Source of the DNA: Chloroflexota bacterium
Lineage (GTDB): Bacteria; Chloroflexota; UBA6077; SHYK01
NCBI GenBank assembly: GCA_009692845.1
Contig: SHYK01000005.1
Coordinates: 37,975-101,974, forward strand
Direction: 5' to 3'
DNA: 64,000 nt
This document shows, piece by piece, positions 9,191 through 18,987 of this stretch (positions are counted from its first letter, which is position 1; each line of letters opens with the position of its first letter). Made by a program: the position numbers and the translations under genes. The notes under the pieces are model-generated. The model was not told the origin of the DNA. It worked only from the letters and a program-made list of their open reading frames with translations, and made no database searches.

Positions 9191-10366
9191 GTGCGGCCGA
9201 GACCTTCAGAGGTGGCGCTGCAACCGGCGACCGCGGGGACGGTGGCGGTTTACGTGCACTGGCCGTGGTGCGCCTCTCTGTGTCCTTATTGTGACTTCGA
9301 CAAGCAGGCCACCGATTTTCGGTTGGCGGAGCCCTATGCTGAAGCGCTAATTCAGCACCTGGAGGCGACCCCGCGGCGGACAGTCCATAGTTTGTACTTC
9401 GGTGGCGGGACGCCTAGCTTGCTGCGCCCGGACCGGCTCGCGCGGATCATCGCGGGCGTTGGGGCCCACATGGACGTTCAGAACGACTGGGAGGTCACCC
9501 TGGAGGCCAATCCCAGCGACGTCGTCCCCCGGAAAGTGGAGGGCTATCTCCAGGCCGGAGTGAATCGGATCAGCCTCGGCGTGCAATCGTTGGTTGACCG
9601 GGAATTGCAGTTTCTGGGCCGGCGGCATGACGCTGACAAGGCTATGCGAGCCGCCCGGGCGTTGCGCGAGGCCGGCTGTGTCAACTTCAGCGTGGACCTG
9701 ATGTACGGGTTGCCTGGCCAGTCGCAGTCGGATCTGGATCGGTCCATCGAGGGGCTAGTCGCACTGGAGCCGTCCCATATTTCTTGCTACGCGCTGACCC
9801 TGGAGGCTGAAACACCCATGGGGGCGGACGCCGCCGCCGGACGATTGGAGGTGGCGGACGACGACCGGGTCGCCGACGCTTACGCCCGGATCCAGGAGAA
9901 GTTGGGGACAGCGGGCTTCGACCAGTACGAGCTATCGAATTGGGCGCGACCCGGTCGCCAATCCGTTCACAATCTGACTTACTGGCGGAACGGGGAGTAT
10001 CTCGGCCTCGGTGCGGGCGCCTCCGGGTCATTCATGGGTTTGCGCTACAAGCGGACGCCGATCGTCCCGGTCTACATCGAATCCGCGGCTCGGGGAGGGA
10101 CCGCCTATGTTGAAATCGAGCCCTGGACGACCGAATCCCGGATGCGAGACACGGTGATGCTGGGTTTGCGCCTGAGCGAAGGTATCGCGGATGCCGAGTT
10201 CGTGTCAGCCCACGGCCTTTCGCTCGCCGAATATTGCACCGACCGGTTGGGCGATCTGACCCAGGCCGGCGTGCTCCAATGGCACGAAGGCCGCCTGGCC
10301 CTGGCCCCGAGCTATTACCTGGTCTCTAACGCCGTCCTCGCGGACATCCTGCCGGGGCTGGCTTAA
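9191..10366 (+). CDS. hemW: Radical SAM HemW-like (coproporphyrinogen III oxidase-like) protein
   Basis: VYVHWPWCASLCPYCDFDKQ; SLYFGGGTPSLL; SVDLMYGLPGQS. Confidence 0.93.
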   Translation: MRPRPSEVALQPATAGTVAVYVHWPWCASLCPYCDFDKQATDFRLAEPYAEALIQHLEATPRRTVHSLYFGGGTPSLLRPDRLARIIAGVGAHMDVQNDWEVTLEANPSDVVPRKVEGYLQAGVNRISLGVQSLVDRELQFLGRRHDADKAMRAARALREAGCVNFSVDLMYGLPGQSQSDLDRSIEGLVALEPSHISCYALTLEAETPMGADAAAGRLEVADDDRVADAYARIQEKLGTAGFDQYELSNWARPGRQSVHNLTYWRNGEYLGLGAGASGSFMGLRYKRTPIVPVYIESAARGGTAYVEIEPWTTESRMRDTVMLGLRLSEGIADAEFVSAHGLSLAEYCTDRLGDLTQAGVLQWHEGRLALAPSYYLVSNAVLADILPGLA

Positions 10367-10368
10367 CA

Positions 10369-10390
10369 CCCTCCCCGCAAGAGGGGAGGG
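10369..10390. terminator. Bidirectional terminator between hemW and the prenyl synthase
   Basis: ccctcccc-gcaaga-ggggaggg stem-loop between convergent genes. Confidence 0.6.
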
Positions 10391-10465
10391 AGAGATTACA
10401 CAACGCCGCTCAGATGGGACCTTTCAGGTAAAGCCCAACGCGATGGGCGAGGGGTTTGCGTGGGC

Positions 10466-11500
10466 TCAAACCGCAGGGAGGGCTTCCTCGATCAGGTCAC
10501 GCAATGGCTGGCCGGGCGAACCTGGCGCAACCTGATCCAGGTGGCCGAGCGCTTCGGCTCGGAAGCCGGCGAGGTAGGCCGACGCTTGCGCCCGGATTCC
10601 CAACTCGTCGAGCAACTGGATGGCTTCTCCGGCCTCCGCCGGGTCCAGCGATCTTGGGAGATCGAATATCTCCTGAAAGCGTCGGACTCGCGGGCTATCG
10701 GGGCTGCCGAGCGCGAGGGTGGCCGGCAAAGCCTTCTTCCGAGTGACGATGTCGAGGGCTTCGGGTTTTCCGGTTTCCGACTGGGGGCTCCACACCCCGA
10801 GAATGTCGTCGGCCACCTGGAAAGCCATGCCCAGGGCGCGAGCAAATTGGCTGAACCCCTCCTGGTGCACCATGGCAGCCCCACCGCAGAGCGCTCCCAG
10901 TTCGGCCGCGCAGGCAAATAGACGGGCAGTTTTCCGCTCGACCATGCCGAGGTACGCGTCAAGGGCGACCGTCGGCCCACCCTCCCAGAGCAGGTCCAGG
11001 TATTGGCCCTCGCAAAGGGCTCGGCAGGCGGCGCTCAGGATTCGATAGGCAGCTACGGCGACATCCGCACTCAAACGGGGGTCCGTTTCGAACAACGCCT
11101 GGTGGCTGATGATCAGCAAGGCGTCACCGGCATTGAGGGCCTGGGCCTCGCCCCACTTGGCCCAGACCGTTTCGCGGTGGCGCCTAAACTGACTAACGTC
11201 TTCGATGTCATCGTGGATCAGCGAAAAGTTGTGCACGAGCTCGACCGCGGCCGCGGCCGGAAGGGCCGAGCGCCAGTCACCCCCAGCGGTCTCAGCCACC
11301 AGCAGGCAGAGGGCCGAGCGAAGACGTTTGCCTCCATCTTGAGGCTCGGTGTCGGGCGCCTCCGACCAGCCCAGGTGGTAGCGGATCATCTCGTAGAGGC
11401 CGGCATGCTCGGGCGCCGAGGTTAGTAGCTCCCGCACCGCCCGTTCAACCGCCGGCGTGTACTCGCCAAGCCGGAGGTCGAGCTGGTCAGTCATCCCCAA
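10466..11500 (-). CDS. Polyprenyl (geranylgeranyl/farnesyl) diphosphate synthase
   Basis: DDIEDVSQFRRHRETVW first Asp-rich region and FQVADDILGVW second region. Confidence 0.93.
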   Translation of the reverse strand: MGMTDQLDLRLGEYTPAVERAVRELLTSAPEHAGLYEMIRYHLGWSEAPDTEPQDGGKRLRSALCLLVAETAGGDWRSALPAAAAVELVHNFSLIHDDIEDVSQFRRHRETVWAKWGEAQALNAGDALLIISHQALFETDPRLSADVAVAAYRILSAACRALCEGQYLDLLWEGGPTVALDAYLGMVERKTARLFACAAELGALCGGAAMVHQEGFSQFARALGMAFQVADDILGVWSPQSETGKPEALDIVTRKKALPATLALGSPDSPRVRRFQEIFDLPRSLDPAEAGEAIQLLDELGIRAQASAYLAGFRAEALGHLDQVAPGSPGQPLRDLIEEALPAV

Positions 11501-11589
11501 CCCGGTCCGCCAGTTGCCCTGCTGCTATCCATTCACCCTCCGAGTACGGGCACAATAGTAGCGGGTCCCCAGTCGAGCGGTTGGAGCAC

Positions 11590-12504
11590 ATGAGCAACCC
11601 GCGCCCTTCGATTATCGTGATTACTGGACCGACCGCGGTAGGGAAGACCGCGCTCGCCCTGGCGGTGGCGCGCCATCTGGATGCCGAGATCGTATCGGCC
11701 GATTCCCGCCAGATCTACCATTACATGGACGTCGGGACCGGCAAGCCTACGACTCAGGAGAGGGCGGCCGTTCCCCATCACATGGTGAACGTGGCCTACC
11801 CGGATCGCCCGTACAGCATCGTCGACTATCGGCAGGGCGGTGAGCGCGCACTCGCTGACATTGCTCGGCGAGGCCGCCGGGCGCTGGTCGTCGGTGGAAG
11901 CCCGCACTATCTGGCTGCTCTGCTGGATCGCCTCGAACCGCCGCCGGTCAATCTGGCTTTGCGCGCCTGGCTGGAACAAGCAGATGGTCAACACCCCGGC
12001 CGGCTCGACGCCTGGCTCCGGGCCCTGGACCCGGCATCCGCCGACCGGATCGAAACCCGCAATCGTCGACGAGTAATCCGAGCCATCGAGGCGACCTTGA
12101 CCGTCGGCCGCCCATTCTCCACGGCCCAGGGGGCTCCCCGTGCGATCGACGCCCGCTGGTTCGGCCTCCGGATGGAGCGGCCCGCCCTCTACGCCCGGGT
12201 GGACCGGCGGATTGCCCAGATGATCGAAGCCGGTTGGTTGAACGAGGTGCGAATCCTGGGGATGATGGGATTCGGCGCTGCGCTCCCATCCCTCAGCGCG
12301 ACCGGCTATCCGGAGCTGCTTGAGGTGCTTCAGGGGGAGCAGTCTCTCGACTCAGCGGTCGAGCGCATCCGCTACGCTACTCACGCTTTCGTGCGCCGCC
12401 AGGAGACCTGGCTGCGCCGCGAGAGCCGTATTCACTGGCTCGATAGCGAGGCAGATAATCTCGTGGGTGCCTTCATGGCCGCCGTGGACGGTGGGACTGC
12501 ATAA
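11590..12504 (+). CDS. miaA: tRNA dimethylallyltransferase
   Basis: IIVITGPTAVGKTALALAVARHLDAEIVSADSRQIYHYMDVGTGKP. Confidence 0.96.
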   Translation: MSNPRPSIIVITGPTAVGKTALALAVARHLDAEIVSADSRQIYHYMDVGTGKPTTQERAAVPHHMVNVAYPDRPYSIVDYRQGGERALADIARRGRRALVVGGSPHYLAALLDRLEPPPVNLALRAWLEQADGQHPGRLDAWLRALDPASADRIETRNRRRVIRAIEATLTVGRPFSTAQGAPRAIDARWFGLRMERPALYARVDRRIAQMIEAGWLNEVRILGMMGFGAALPSLSATGYPELLEVLQGEQSLDSAVERIRYATHAFVRRQETWLRRESRIHWLDSEADNLVGAFMAAVDGGTA

Positions 12505-12526
12505 TTCCCGAACCGCCAGATCGGAG

Positions 12527-13435
12527 ATGCGCAACTTGCAGTTCGTCAAAATGCACGGCCTCGGAAACGATTTCGTGCTGTTGGATCTTTTCGAGGAACC
12601 CGCCGAAGCCTCGGCCGTGGACTGGGCGACGCTGGCGAAGGAGGTTTGCGACCGCCATTTTGGGATTGGTGCGGATGGCTTGCTGCTCTTGCTGCCCGGA
12701 TCGAGTGCCGATATTCGGATGCGGATCTTCAATCCGGACGGGTCGGAGGCCGAAAACTGCGGGAATGGCATTCGCTGTCTCGGCCGCTATTTTCACGACC
12801 GTCACCGCTCGGAGCTGCCTGAGATTCACGTCGAAACCGGGGCCGGCCCGGCTACCATCTGGGTACATGCCGACGGCTTGGTCACCGTGGATATGGGGAC
12901 GCCGATCTTTACTCCAGCCCTCATCCCGGTGCTCGCACCAGGTAGCGAGGCCCTGGACGTCCAGGTAGCCCTCGACGGGCAGGCGATTCCGGTCAGCTGC
13001 GTCTCGATGGGTAATCCCCACGCCATCACTTTTGTCGGGTCCGACGGTGTGGGAGCCTACCCGCTCGAATCGGTCGGGCCCCTGGTGGAGCGTCACCCGC
13101 TTTTCCCCCGACGCACCAACTTTGAGGTCTGCGAGGTGGTGGATTCCCACCGAATGCGGATTCGGGTCTGGGAGCGGGGGGCCGGCCTGACCCTGGCCTG
13201 TGGAACCGGCGCCTGTGCCAGTGTAGTCGCCGCCCAGCGCCGCGGCCTGGTGGAGGGTGTGGTGGCAGTCGAGTTGCCTGGGGGCACCCTCAACATTGAG
13301 TGGGACGGAACCGGCAGTGTGCTGATGACCGGCCCCGCCGATTATGTGTTCACCGGCAGCTACTCTCCCCGCGCGTCGGCGCCGGCGAGCAGCGCCACTA
13401 TCGATTCGCTTGCCCTGTCTGGCGTCGCCTCGTGA
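12527..13435 (+). CDS. dapF: Diaminopimelate epimerase
   Basis: [49 protein letters not shown]. Stop overlaps dapL GTG. Confidence 0.95.
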   Translation: MRNLQFVKMHGLGNDFVLLDLFEEPAEASAVDWATLAKEVCDRHFGIGADGLLLLLPGSSADIRMRIFNPDGSEAENCGNGIRCLGRYFHDRHRSELPEIHVETGAGPATIWVHADGLVTVDMGTPIFTPALIPVLAPGSEALDVQVALDGQAIPVSCVSMGNPHAITFVGSDGVGAYPLESVGPLVERHPLFPRRTNFEVCEVVDSHRMRIRVWERGAGLTLACGTGACASVVAAQRRGLVEGVVAVELPGGTLNIEWDGTGSVLMTGPADYVFTGSYSPRASAPASSATIDSLALSGVAS

Positions 13436-14596
13436 TTCAGCCCGCCCGCCGCATCCAGGATTTGCCCCCCTACCTGTTCGCCGAAGTGGATCGGCGCATC
13501 GCCGAGAAGCGCGCGGCCGGCTTCGATGTGATCAGCCTGGGGATCGGCGACCCCGATCTGCCGAGTCCTGCTCATGTCGTGGAAGCGGCCCAGGATGCGG
13601 TGGCCGAGGCACGCCACCATCGCTATCCCGACTATTACGGCTTGCCCGAGCTGCGGGCCGCCATCGCGCGCTGGTACGAGGACCGCTTCGGGGTGCAGCT
13701 GGACCCGACCACGGAAGTCGTCTCCCTGATTGGGTCGAAGGAGGGGATCGCCCACCTGCCGGTGGCCTACGTGGACCCTGGCGATCTGGTTCTGGTGCCG
13801 GACCCTGGCTACCCCGTGTACAGCATCGGCACGCTGCTAGCGAACGGCGTGCCCTACCTGATGCCGCTCAAGGCCGAAAACGCTTTCTTGCCTGACTTGG
13901 ACGCAATCCCGGCCGATGTGGCCCAGCGCGCGCGGTTGATCTGGGTTAATTATCCGAACAACCCGGCCGGCGCCGTGGACGGTCTGGACTTCTTCGAACG
14001 GGTGGTCGATTTCGGCCGCCGCCACGACATCCTGGTCTGCCATGACAACGCCTACTCGGATGTGGCTTATGACGGATACAAGGCGCCGAGCTTGCTCGAG
14101 GTGCCGGGCGCCAAGGACGTCGCGGTCGAGTTCCTCTCCCCTTCCAAGACTTACAACATGACCGGCTGGCGGGTCGGCATGATGGTGGGCAACCCGACCG
14201 CGGTTGAGGCTTTGGGCCGAGTGAAGACCAATGTGGATAGCGGCATCTTCGAGGCGCTCCAGATCGCCGCTATGGCCGCCTTGGACGGCGACCCGGCCTG
14301 GATCGCTGATCGCACGCCCGCTTCCAGGCCCGCCGGGACTCCATTATGACGACGCTCAAGCGCATCGGGATCGATGCTCCGGTTCCCAAGGCGTCCTTGT
14401 ACGTGTGGGCTCCGGTCCCGGCCGGTTATCACTCGGTGGATTTCTGCCTGAAGGTGCTGAACGACGCGGCAGTCTGGCTCACCCCTGGTGTCGGCTTCGG
14501 TTCCCAGGGGGAAGGCTACTTCCGCATTTCTCTCACGGTGCCGACCATCGCCTGGTCGAAGCACTCGAGCGACTGGAACAGGCGCTGAAGCTCTGA
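13432..14596 (+). pseudogene. dapL: LL-diaminopimelate aminotransferase with two single-nucleotide frameshifts
   Basis: GTG start [23 protein letters not shown]...[19 protein letters not shown]; continuity requires frame changes near 14314 (to [21 protein letters not shown]) and near 14543 (to DHRLVEALERLEQALKL*). Confidence 0.85.
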
Positions 14597-14667
14597 CTAC
14601 CCAAACCGCTCACCTGAGGCTCTCGAAGGGCATCCTGGGATGCTTGGTGGTCGGGAGGGAGCCGTAG

Positions 14668-16077
14668 CTGACTGAATTCGACCTGCCCGATGATGAGCTG
14701 GAAGAAGAGTGGAACGAGCCCGAGCCGGAGTGGGAATCGGGTTTTCGGCGTGCAGAGTCATCCGGGCGCCCTCGAGCTCTCCTGGTTGCGATTGAGACAC
14801 CCCATAGCATCTGGGACGCCGCGACTTCGCTCGAAGAGCTGGAGATCCTCTGCGAAGCGGCCGGCCTTGAGCCGGTGGGCAGTGTGACCCAGCGGCTCCC
14901 TCATCCCCACCCCAACCGCTACGTCGGGAGCGGCAAGCTGCAGGAGATCCGGGAGCGGCTGGCCATGGACGCCGTGGATGTCGTCGTCACTGACGACGAA
15001 CTGGCGCCCCGCCAGCTCGCGACCCTCGAAAAAGAGCTGAATCACAAAGTGATCGATCGTACCTCGGTGATTCTGGACATCTTTGCCCAGCGGGCCAGCA
15101 CCCACGAAGGCCGGATCCAGGTGGAGTTGGCCCAGTATGAGTTCATGCTGCCGCGGTTGCAGACGATCTGGGAAGAGTTCGACCGGACGGGCGGCGGCAT
15201 CGGTACCCGTGGACCCGGCGAGACCCAGCTCGAGCATGACCGCCAGCGCATCCGTACGCGGATCAGCCAGCTCAAGCGGGAGATCGAACACGTCCGCGAG
15301 CACCGCGAGCGGGTGCGCAAGCGGCGTCGCCAGGGCGGGATGCCGCTGGTGGCGCTGGTTGGCTATACCAATGTCGGCAAGACCAGCCTGCTGCGAGCCC
15401 TAACCTCCGCCTCCAATGCCCGGGCGTCTGACGCGCCCTTCGTGACCCTGGACCCACTCACTCGGGTGATGGAGCTGGACGGCGGCCTGCCGGTCCTGAT
15501 CTCGGATACGGTGGGCTTCATCTCCAAGCTGCCCCACACTGTCGTGGCAGCTTTTCGTGCAACCCTCGAAGAGCTGAGCGAGGCCGACCTGCTCTTGCAC
15601 GTGATCGACGTCACCGACTCGCGAGCCGAGATCTGCGCCGATATCGTGCGAGAGACCTTGAAAGAGCTGGGCCTGGATGAAAAACCCGTGCTGCTTGCCC
15701 TGAACAAAGCTGACGCCGCCTCAATTGGCGAGGTGCTCCGTCTGCACGACCGGTTCAAGAGGGAGTCCAGCGGCCCAGAGTTCGAGCCCGTCGTGACGTC
15801 AGCGGAAACGGGCGAAGGGCTCGGCATCTTGAAGGCGGTGATCGAGAGGTGGGCGAGCGCCCGGTCGCCGTGGGTCCACGTTTGTGTTCCCTACCAGCGA
15901 TCCGATCTGGTGGATCTGTTCTATCGGCGCGGCCATCCGGTCCGTACCAACTACGACGAGCGTGGCACCGAGATCGAGGGAAACCTTCCCACGAGCCTGG
16001 TCAGGATCTTCAGTCCTTTCATGGTGGCCGACGCCAGCCCGGCCCCACTTCCTAAGCCAAACCGCGCCGCGAGTTAG
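14668..16077 (+). CDS. hflX: GTPase HflX
   Basis: GSVTQRLPHPHPNRYVGSGKLQE; VALVGYTNVGKTSLLRALT; conserved N-term lies upstream of the ORF-track start and no ATG/GTG/TTG is available after the in-frame TAG at 14665, so a CTG start at 14668 behind GGGAGGGAG is proposed. Confidence 0.88.
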   Translation: MTEFDLPDDELEEEWNEPEPEWESGFRRAESSGRPRALLVAIETPHSIWDAATSLEELEILCEAAGLEPVGSVTQRLPHPHPNRYVGSGKLQEIRERLAMDAVDVVVTDDELAPRQLATLEKELNHKVIDRTSVILDIFAQRASTHEGRIQVELAQYEFMLPRLQTIWEEFDRTGGGIGTRGPGETQLEHDRQRIRTRISQLKREIEHVREHRERVRKRRRQGGMPLVALVGYTNVGKTSLLRALTSASNARASDAPFVTLDPLTRVMELDGGLPVLISDTVGFISKLPHTVVAAFRATLEELSEADLLLHVIDVTDSRAEICADIVRETLKELGLDEKPVLLALNKADAASIGEVLRLHDRFKRESSGPEFEPVVTSAETGEGLGILKAVIERWASARSPWVHVCVPYQRSDLVDLFYRRGHPVRTNYDERGTEIEGNLPTSLVRIFSPFMVADASPAPLPKPNRAAS

Positions 16078-16236
16078 ATTTCGTCCGGCGCGCAGCCTGC
16101 CGAAGGTTCGACTTCGCCCGCACCAGAGCTGCGACCGGCCTCGCGGTGACCACGGGCTCACGCCCTGTCCAGTCGTCGCGGATGCTCGGGGTAAAGCCTT
16201 ACTCTGTAGTAAGTCTCTTGTAGAATGAAGGGCTGA

Positions 16237-16310
16237 GGGCGAGTAGCTCAGCCGGTTAGAGCGCACGGCCCACATCCGTGAGGTCAGGGGTTCGAGTCCC
16301 TTCTCGCCCA
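16237..16310 (+). tRNA. tRNA-Val(CAC), with C at position 33
   Basis: GGGCGAG TA GCTC AGCCGGTTA GAGC G CACGG CCCACAT CCGTG AGGTC AGGGG TTCGAGT CCCTT CTCGCCC A; full cloverleaf. Confidence 0.9.
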
Positions 16311-16325
16311 CCCATTTCCAGGCAC

Positions 16326-16365
16326 GAAAACGGTCCCCTGGCGTCGTAGCCGGGGGACCGTTTTC
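16326..16365. terminator. Strong hairpin between tRNA and integrase
   Basis: gaaaacggtcccc ... ggggaccgttttc, 13-bp perfect stem ending in T-run. Confidence 0.75.
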
Positions 16366-16413
16366 TGTGACGGATGGAATACGGATGGAATACGCGCCGT
16401 GCGTGGCCGAAAC

Positions 16414-17700
16414 TCAGCCTCTGAGTGCCCGTTGAACCATCTCGGCGGCTTCCATGTCCATGCCTTGAACGGCGTGCGTGTAAAGGTCCATCGTGATTCC
16501 GATGGTGCTATGGCCGAGGCGGTCGCTCGCGATCTTCATCGACACGCCTGCGCGAAGCATTAGCGTGGCATGGGCGTGGCGGAGATCATGGAAACGGAAG
16601 CTCTCGGGGATCCTGGCTCGCGCCAATGCCTTCTTGTAGTCGCGCAGCACGTTACGGCTGTGAAGCGGAGTTCCGAGGTGAGTCGAGAACACGAGCCCGT
16701 AGTCGGCCCAAGCGATGCCCGCGGCCAGTCGCTCGGCGGCTTGCTGGGCCTTGTGGGCGCGCAGCCCCTGGACCGCTTCGCTTGGGAGCCCGATGGTGCG
16801 GCGGCTCTTGGCCGTCTTGGTCTCGCCGAATACTGGTTCGGTGCCACGGACACCTTGCACCCTGGAGAGAATGCGACGGACGGTGAGGCTCCCCGATTCG
16901 AGATTGATGTCCTCCCACTTCAGCCCCAACAGTTCAGCTTGACGGAGACCCGAGTAGACAGCGAGCGTCCAGAGGGCGGCCAGGCGGTCGCCATGCTGTT
17001 GGGCCGCTTCAGCGGGTGATTTGCCTGCTTTCAGTGCATCGCGATATGTCGCGGCGTTTGCGTTGGCGACGTCTAATAGCTTCCCGAGGGCCATCCCATC
17101 CGGAGGGTGCATCTCCCGACGGGGGACGCTCGGCGGGTCCACGGCTTCGGTGAGGTTGCGCGTGAGATAGCCCCAGCGGACCGCTTGTCCGAACGCCCGG
17201 TGCAAGACGGAATGAAGGTGGTGGACCATCTTCGGCGAATAAGTCGCCGTGGCCGGGCTCTTTTGTTGGGGCCGCGATCGAACCGTCTCGCCGAGCATTG
17301 CGCCATAGAGGCGCTGAAGATCGTCGGGGCGCAGAACCCGGAGCTTCTTTCTCCCGAGCGCTGGCACCACGTGGAGGCGAACGATGCGCTCGTAATGCTG
17401 GTAGGTGCTGAGGCGAACGGTCGCCTTGGTCGCTTCGAGCCAGCGGGCGAAATAGCCCTCGACGGTCTCGCGCTCTTTGGCGGCGTCGCCGATCAAGCCG
17501 TGATCTGCCCGGCTTCGCAGCTCGTCGAGCTTCTGGCGGGTCTCGTTGCGGGTTGATCCTGAAACCGTCCGCACATCGCGCTTTCCATCGGCTTGGTATC
17601 CGACCATGATTTGCCCGGTCCACCGGCCGCCAGCCCGCTGGTAGATGGTCCCTTCGTGTGCTCCCCGTTTGTGGCTCTTGCGTTTCGGCTCGACGGTCAT
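16414..17700 (-). CDS. int: Tyrosine recombinase/integrase
   Basis: GTIYQRAGGRWTGQI N-domain; AVYSGLRQAELLGLKWEDINL; FHDLRHAHATLMLRAG; LGHSTIGITMDLYTHA. Confidence 0.95.
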   Translation of the reverse strand: MTVEPKRKSHKRGAHEGTIYQRAGGRWTGQIMVGYQADGKRDVRTVSGSTRNETRQKLDELRSRADHGLIGDAAKERETVEGYFARWLEATKATVRLSTYQHYERIVRLHVVPALGRKKLRVLRPDDLQRLYGAMLGETVRSRPQQKSPATATYSPKMVHHLHSVLHRAFGQAVRWGYLTRNLTEAVDPPSVPRREMHPPDGMALGKLLDVANANAATYRDALKAGKSPAEAAQQHGDRLAALWTLAVYSGLRQAELLGLKWEDINLESGSLTVRRILSRVQGVRGTEPVFGETKTAKSRRTIGLPSEAVQGLRAHKAQQAAERLAAGIAWADYGLVFSTHLGTPLHSRNVLRDYKKALARARIPESFRFHDLRHAHATLMLRAGVSMKIASDRLGHSTIGITMDLYTHAVQGMDMEAAEMVQRALRG

Positions 17701-17738
17701 CTTGTACTCCCTTGCTTGATTCTTGATTGGGATGCTAG

Positions 17739-18167
17739 TTAGCTGGCTGTCGCCCATTGGGCCCACTTCTCTGCCAGGGAGATCACGCCGAGCCCGTTTG
17801 TTTCGGGCCGGTCAGCGAGAAAGATGGCGGCGGCTTGCAGGCAGCGCAGGCGGACTTCGGTGCCATCAGTGCGCCTGGGAGTTGGCGCTCGAAGCTGCCC
17901 TTTCGGTTCGGAGGCGCCCATCTCCAAAAAGGGGACATCTTCGATGGTCGCGGGTATTTGCGACGAGACTGGCTCAATAGAGCGGACGTAGCCTTTTCCG
18001 TCCAGCGTGAGCCGGGCGGTGGTTCCAGTGGGCGGGATAGTCGGGGCAGGCGATGCGAAGCGGGACAAGTTGAACCACTTGTTTGGCTCTTCGATGGTCA
18101 AGAAGCCAGTGCCCGCGCTATTCCCCTTCGCGATGGTGCGTTCGACGGTGGCGGTCGTGGTCATCAT
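17739..18167 (-). CDS. Hypothetical protein (possible single-stranded-DNA-binding/OB-like fold; speculative)
   Basis: 142-aa ORF in the leftward operon with integrase; TGTTARLTLDGKGYVRSIEP. Confidence 0.55.
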   Translation of the reverse strand: MMTTTATVERTIAKGNSAGTGFLTIEEPNKWFNLSRFASPAPTIPPTGTTARLTLDGKGYVRSIEPVSSQIPATIEDVPFLEMGASEPKGQLRAPTPRRTDGTEVRLRCLQAAAIFLADRPETNGLGVISLAEKWAQWATAS

Positions 18168-18218
18168 GTTTGTCCTTTCCCGGGGCCGGGGCTCGCGAGC
18201 CCCGGTCCCGATGGTTGT

Positions 18219-18377
18219 CTAGCGCTGGGCTGGCTCTTGCTCGCGAACGGTGAGATAGTTTTCGAGAGCTTCGGCAAGCAATTTGGTCATTGGCTTCCCC
18301 GACGATTGCCCAACCAGCCAAAGGCGGTGAATCAACTCTCGGGGAAGCTCGGGCTGGTATCCGCCCTGGCGGCTCAC
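18219..18377 (-). CDS. Small ribbon-helix-helix-like protein (52 aa)
   Basis: GTG start overlapping SWIM gene stop (GTGA); PELPRELIHRLWLVGQSSGKPMTKLLAEALENYLTVRE. Confidence 0.6.
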   Translation of the reverse strand: MSRQGGYQPELPRELIHRLWLVGQSSGKPMTKLLAEALENYLTVREQEPAQR

Positions 18378-18712
18378 AGGACACCGCCGCAAGCGGAGCA
18401 GTAGCCCCAAAGATCGGAACCACGTCCGAAGGGTTTTGGCTTCCAGCATCCGCAGGGCCATTCGATGATCCCGAGGCCGGCGATGCGGATGCCTTCGACT
18501 GCAGCGGCTAGATGGCGGCACTGGTGGCGATAGGTGAAACCGGGGCAGGTGCACCCCGTTGGGTGTCCAGAGTGGAGATTGACCCGGTAAAAATGGCCTG
18601 GGTTCGATTTCGACTCGACTGCGACGCTTTGGCTCCCATCATCCAGCAGAATCTTTTCGCCTAGGGCTTCGATTGTTCGTGGTAGGCTTCGAGGTGCGGG
18701 GCTGGTGCTCAT
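18374..18712 (-). CDS. Small SWIM-type zinc-finger protein
   Basis: CTCPGFTYRHQCRHLAAA (CxCx(n)CxH) after a compact beta-rich N-terminus. Confidence 0.75.
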   Translation of the reverse strand: MSTSPAPRSLPRTIEALGEKILLDDGSQSVAVESKSNPGHFYRVNLHSGHPTGCTCPGFTYRHQCRHLAAAVEGIRIAGLGIIEWPCGCWKPKPFGRGSDLWGYCSACGGVL

Positions 18713-18777
18713 TTCACCTTCTCCGTTTCTGGCCGCCGGGTGTGTGAGAGCTCCCGGCGGCCTTCTCAATGTTTGGG

Positions 18778-18987
18778 TTACGCGGCGATGGCGGCCAAGG
18801 GCGCACCAAGGTAGACGGCGCGCAGGGTTTGATCGACGGTTTCAAGTGTGGCCAAGGCGCCCTCCTCATCGCCCGGCTCGAAGTACGCCTTGAGCGTCCA
18901 GTAATAGGTGCCGTCCTTGGCCCGCTGCAGCTCGATGCTGGACTTGCTCTCGCGGATCGTGGTGGCCATTTGATTGGTCGGTTCCAT
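18778..18987 (-). CDS. Small hypothetical protein of the integrative element
   Basis: 69 aa MEPTNQMATTIRESKSSIELQRAKDGTYYWTLKAYFEPGDEEGALATLETVDQTLR; first ORF of leftward operon. Confidence 0.5.
   Translation of the reverse strand: MEPTNQMATTIRESKSSIELQRAKDGTYYWTLKAYFEPGDEEGALATLETVDQTLRAVYLGAPLAAIAA

Noticed and set aside
15799-16311. 170-aa ORF beginning MGEKGLEPLTSRMWAV
   Set aside because: Classic artefact ORF read antisense through a tRNA (GEKGLEPL...) and into hflX.
18374-18769. Full ORF-track start of the SWIM protein
   Set aside because: ATG at 18712 (MSTSPAPRSLP) is a better start; the extra N-terminal residues look non-coding.
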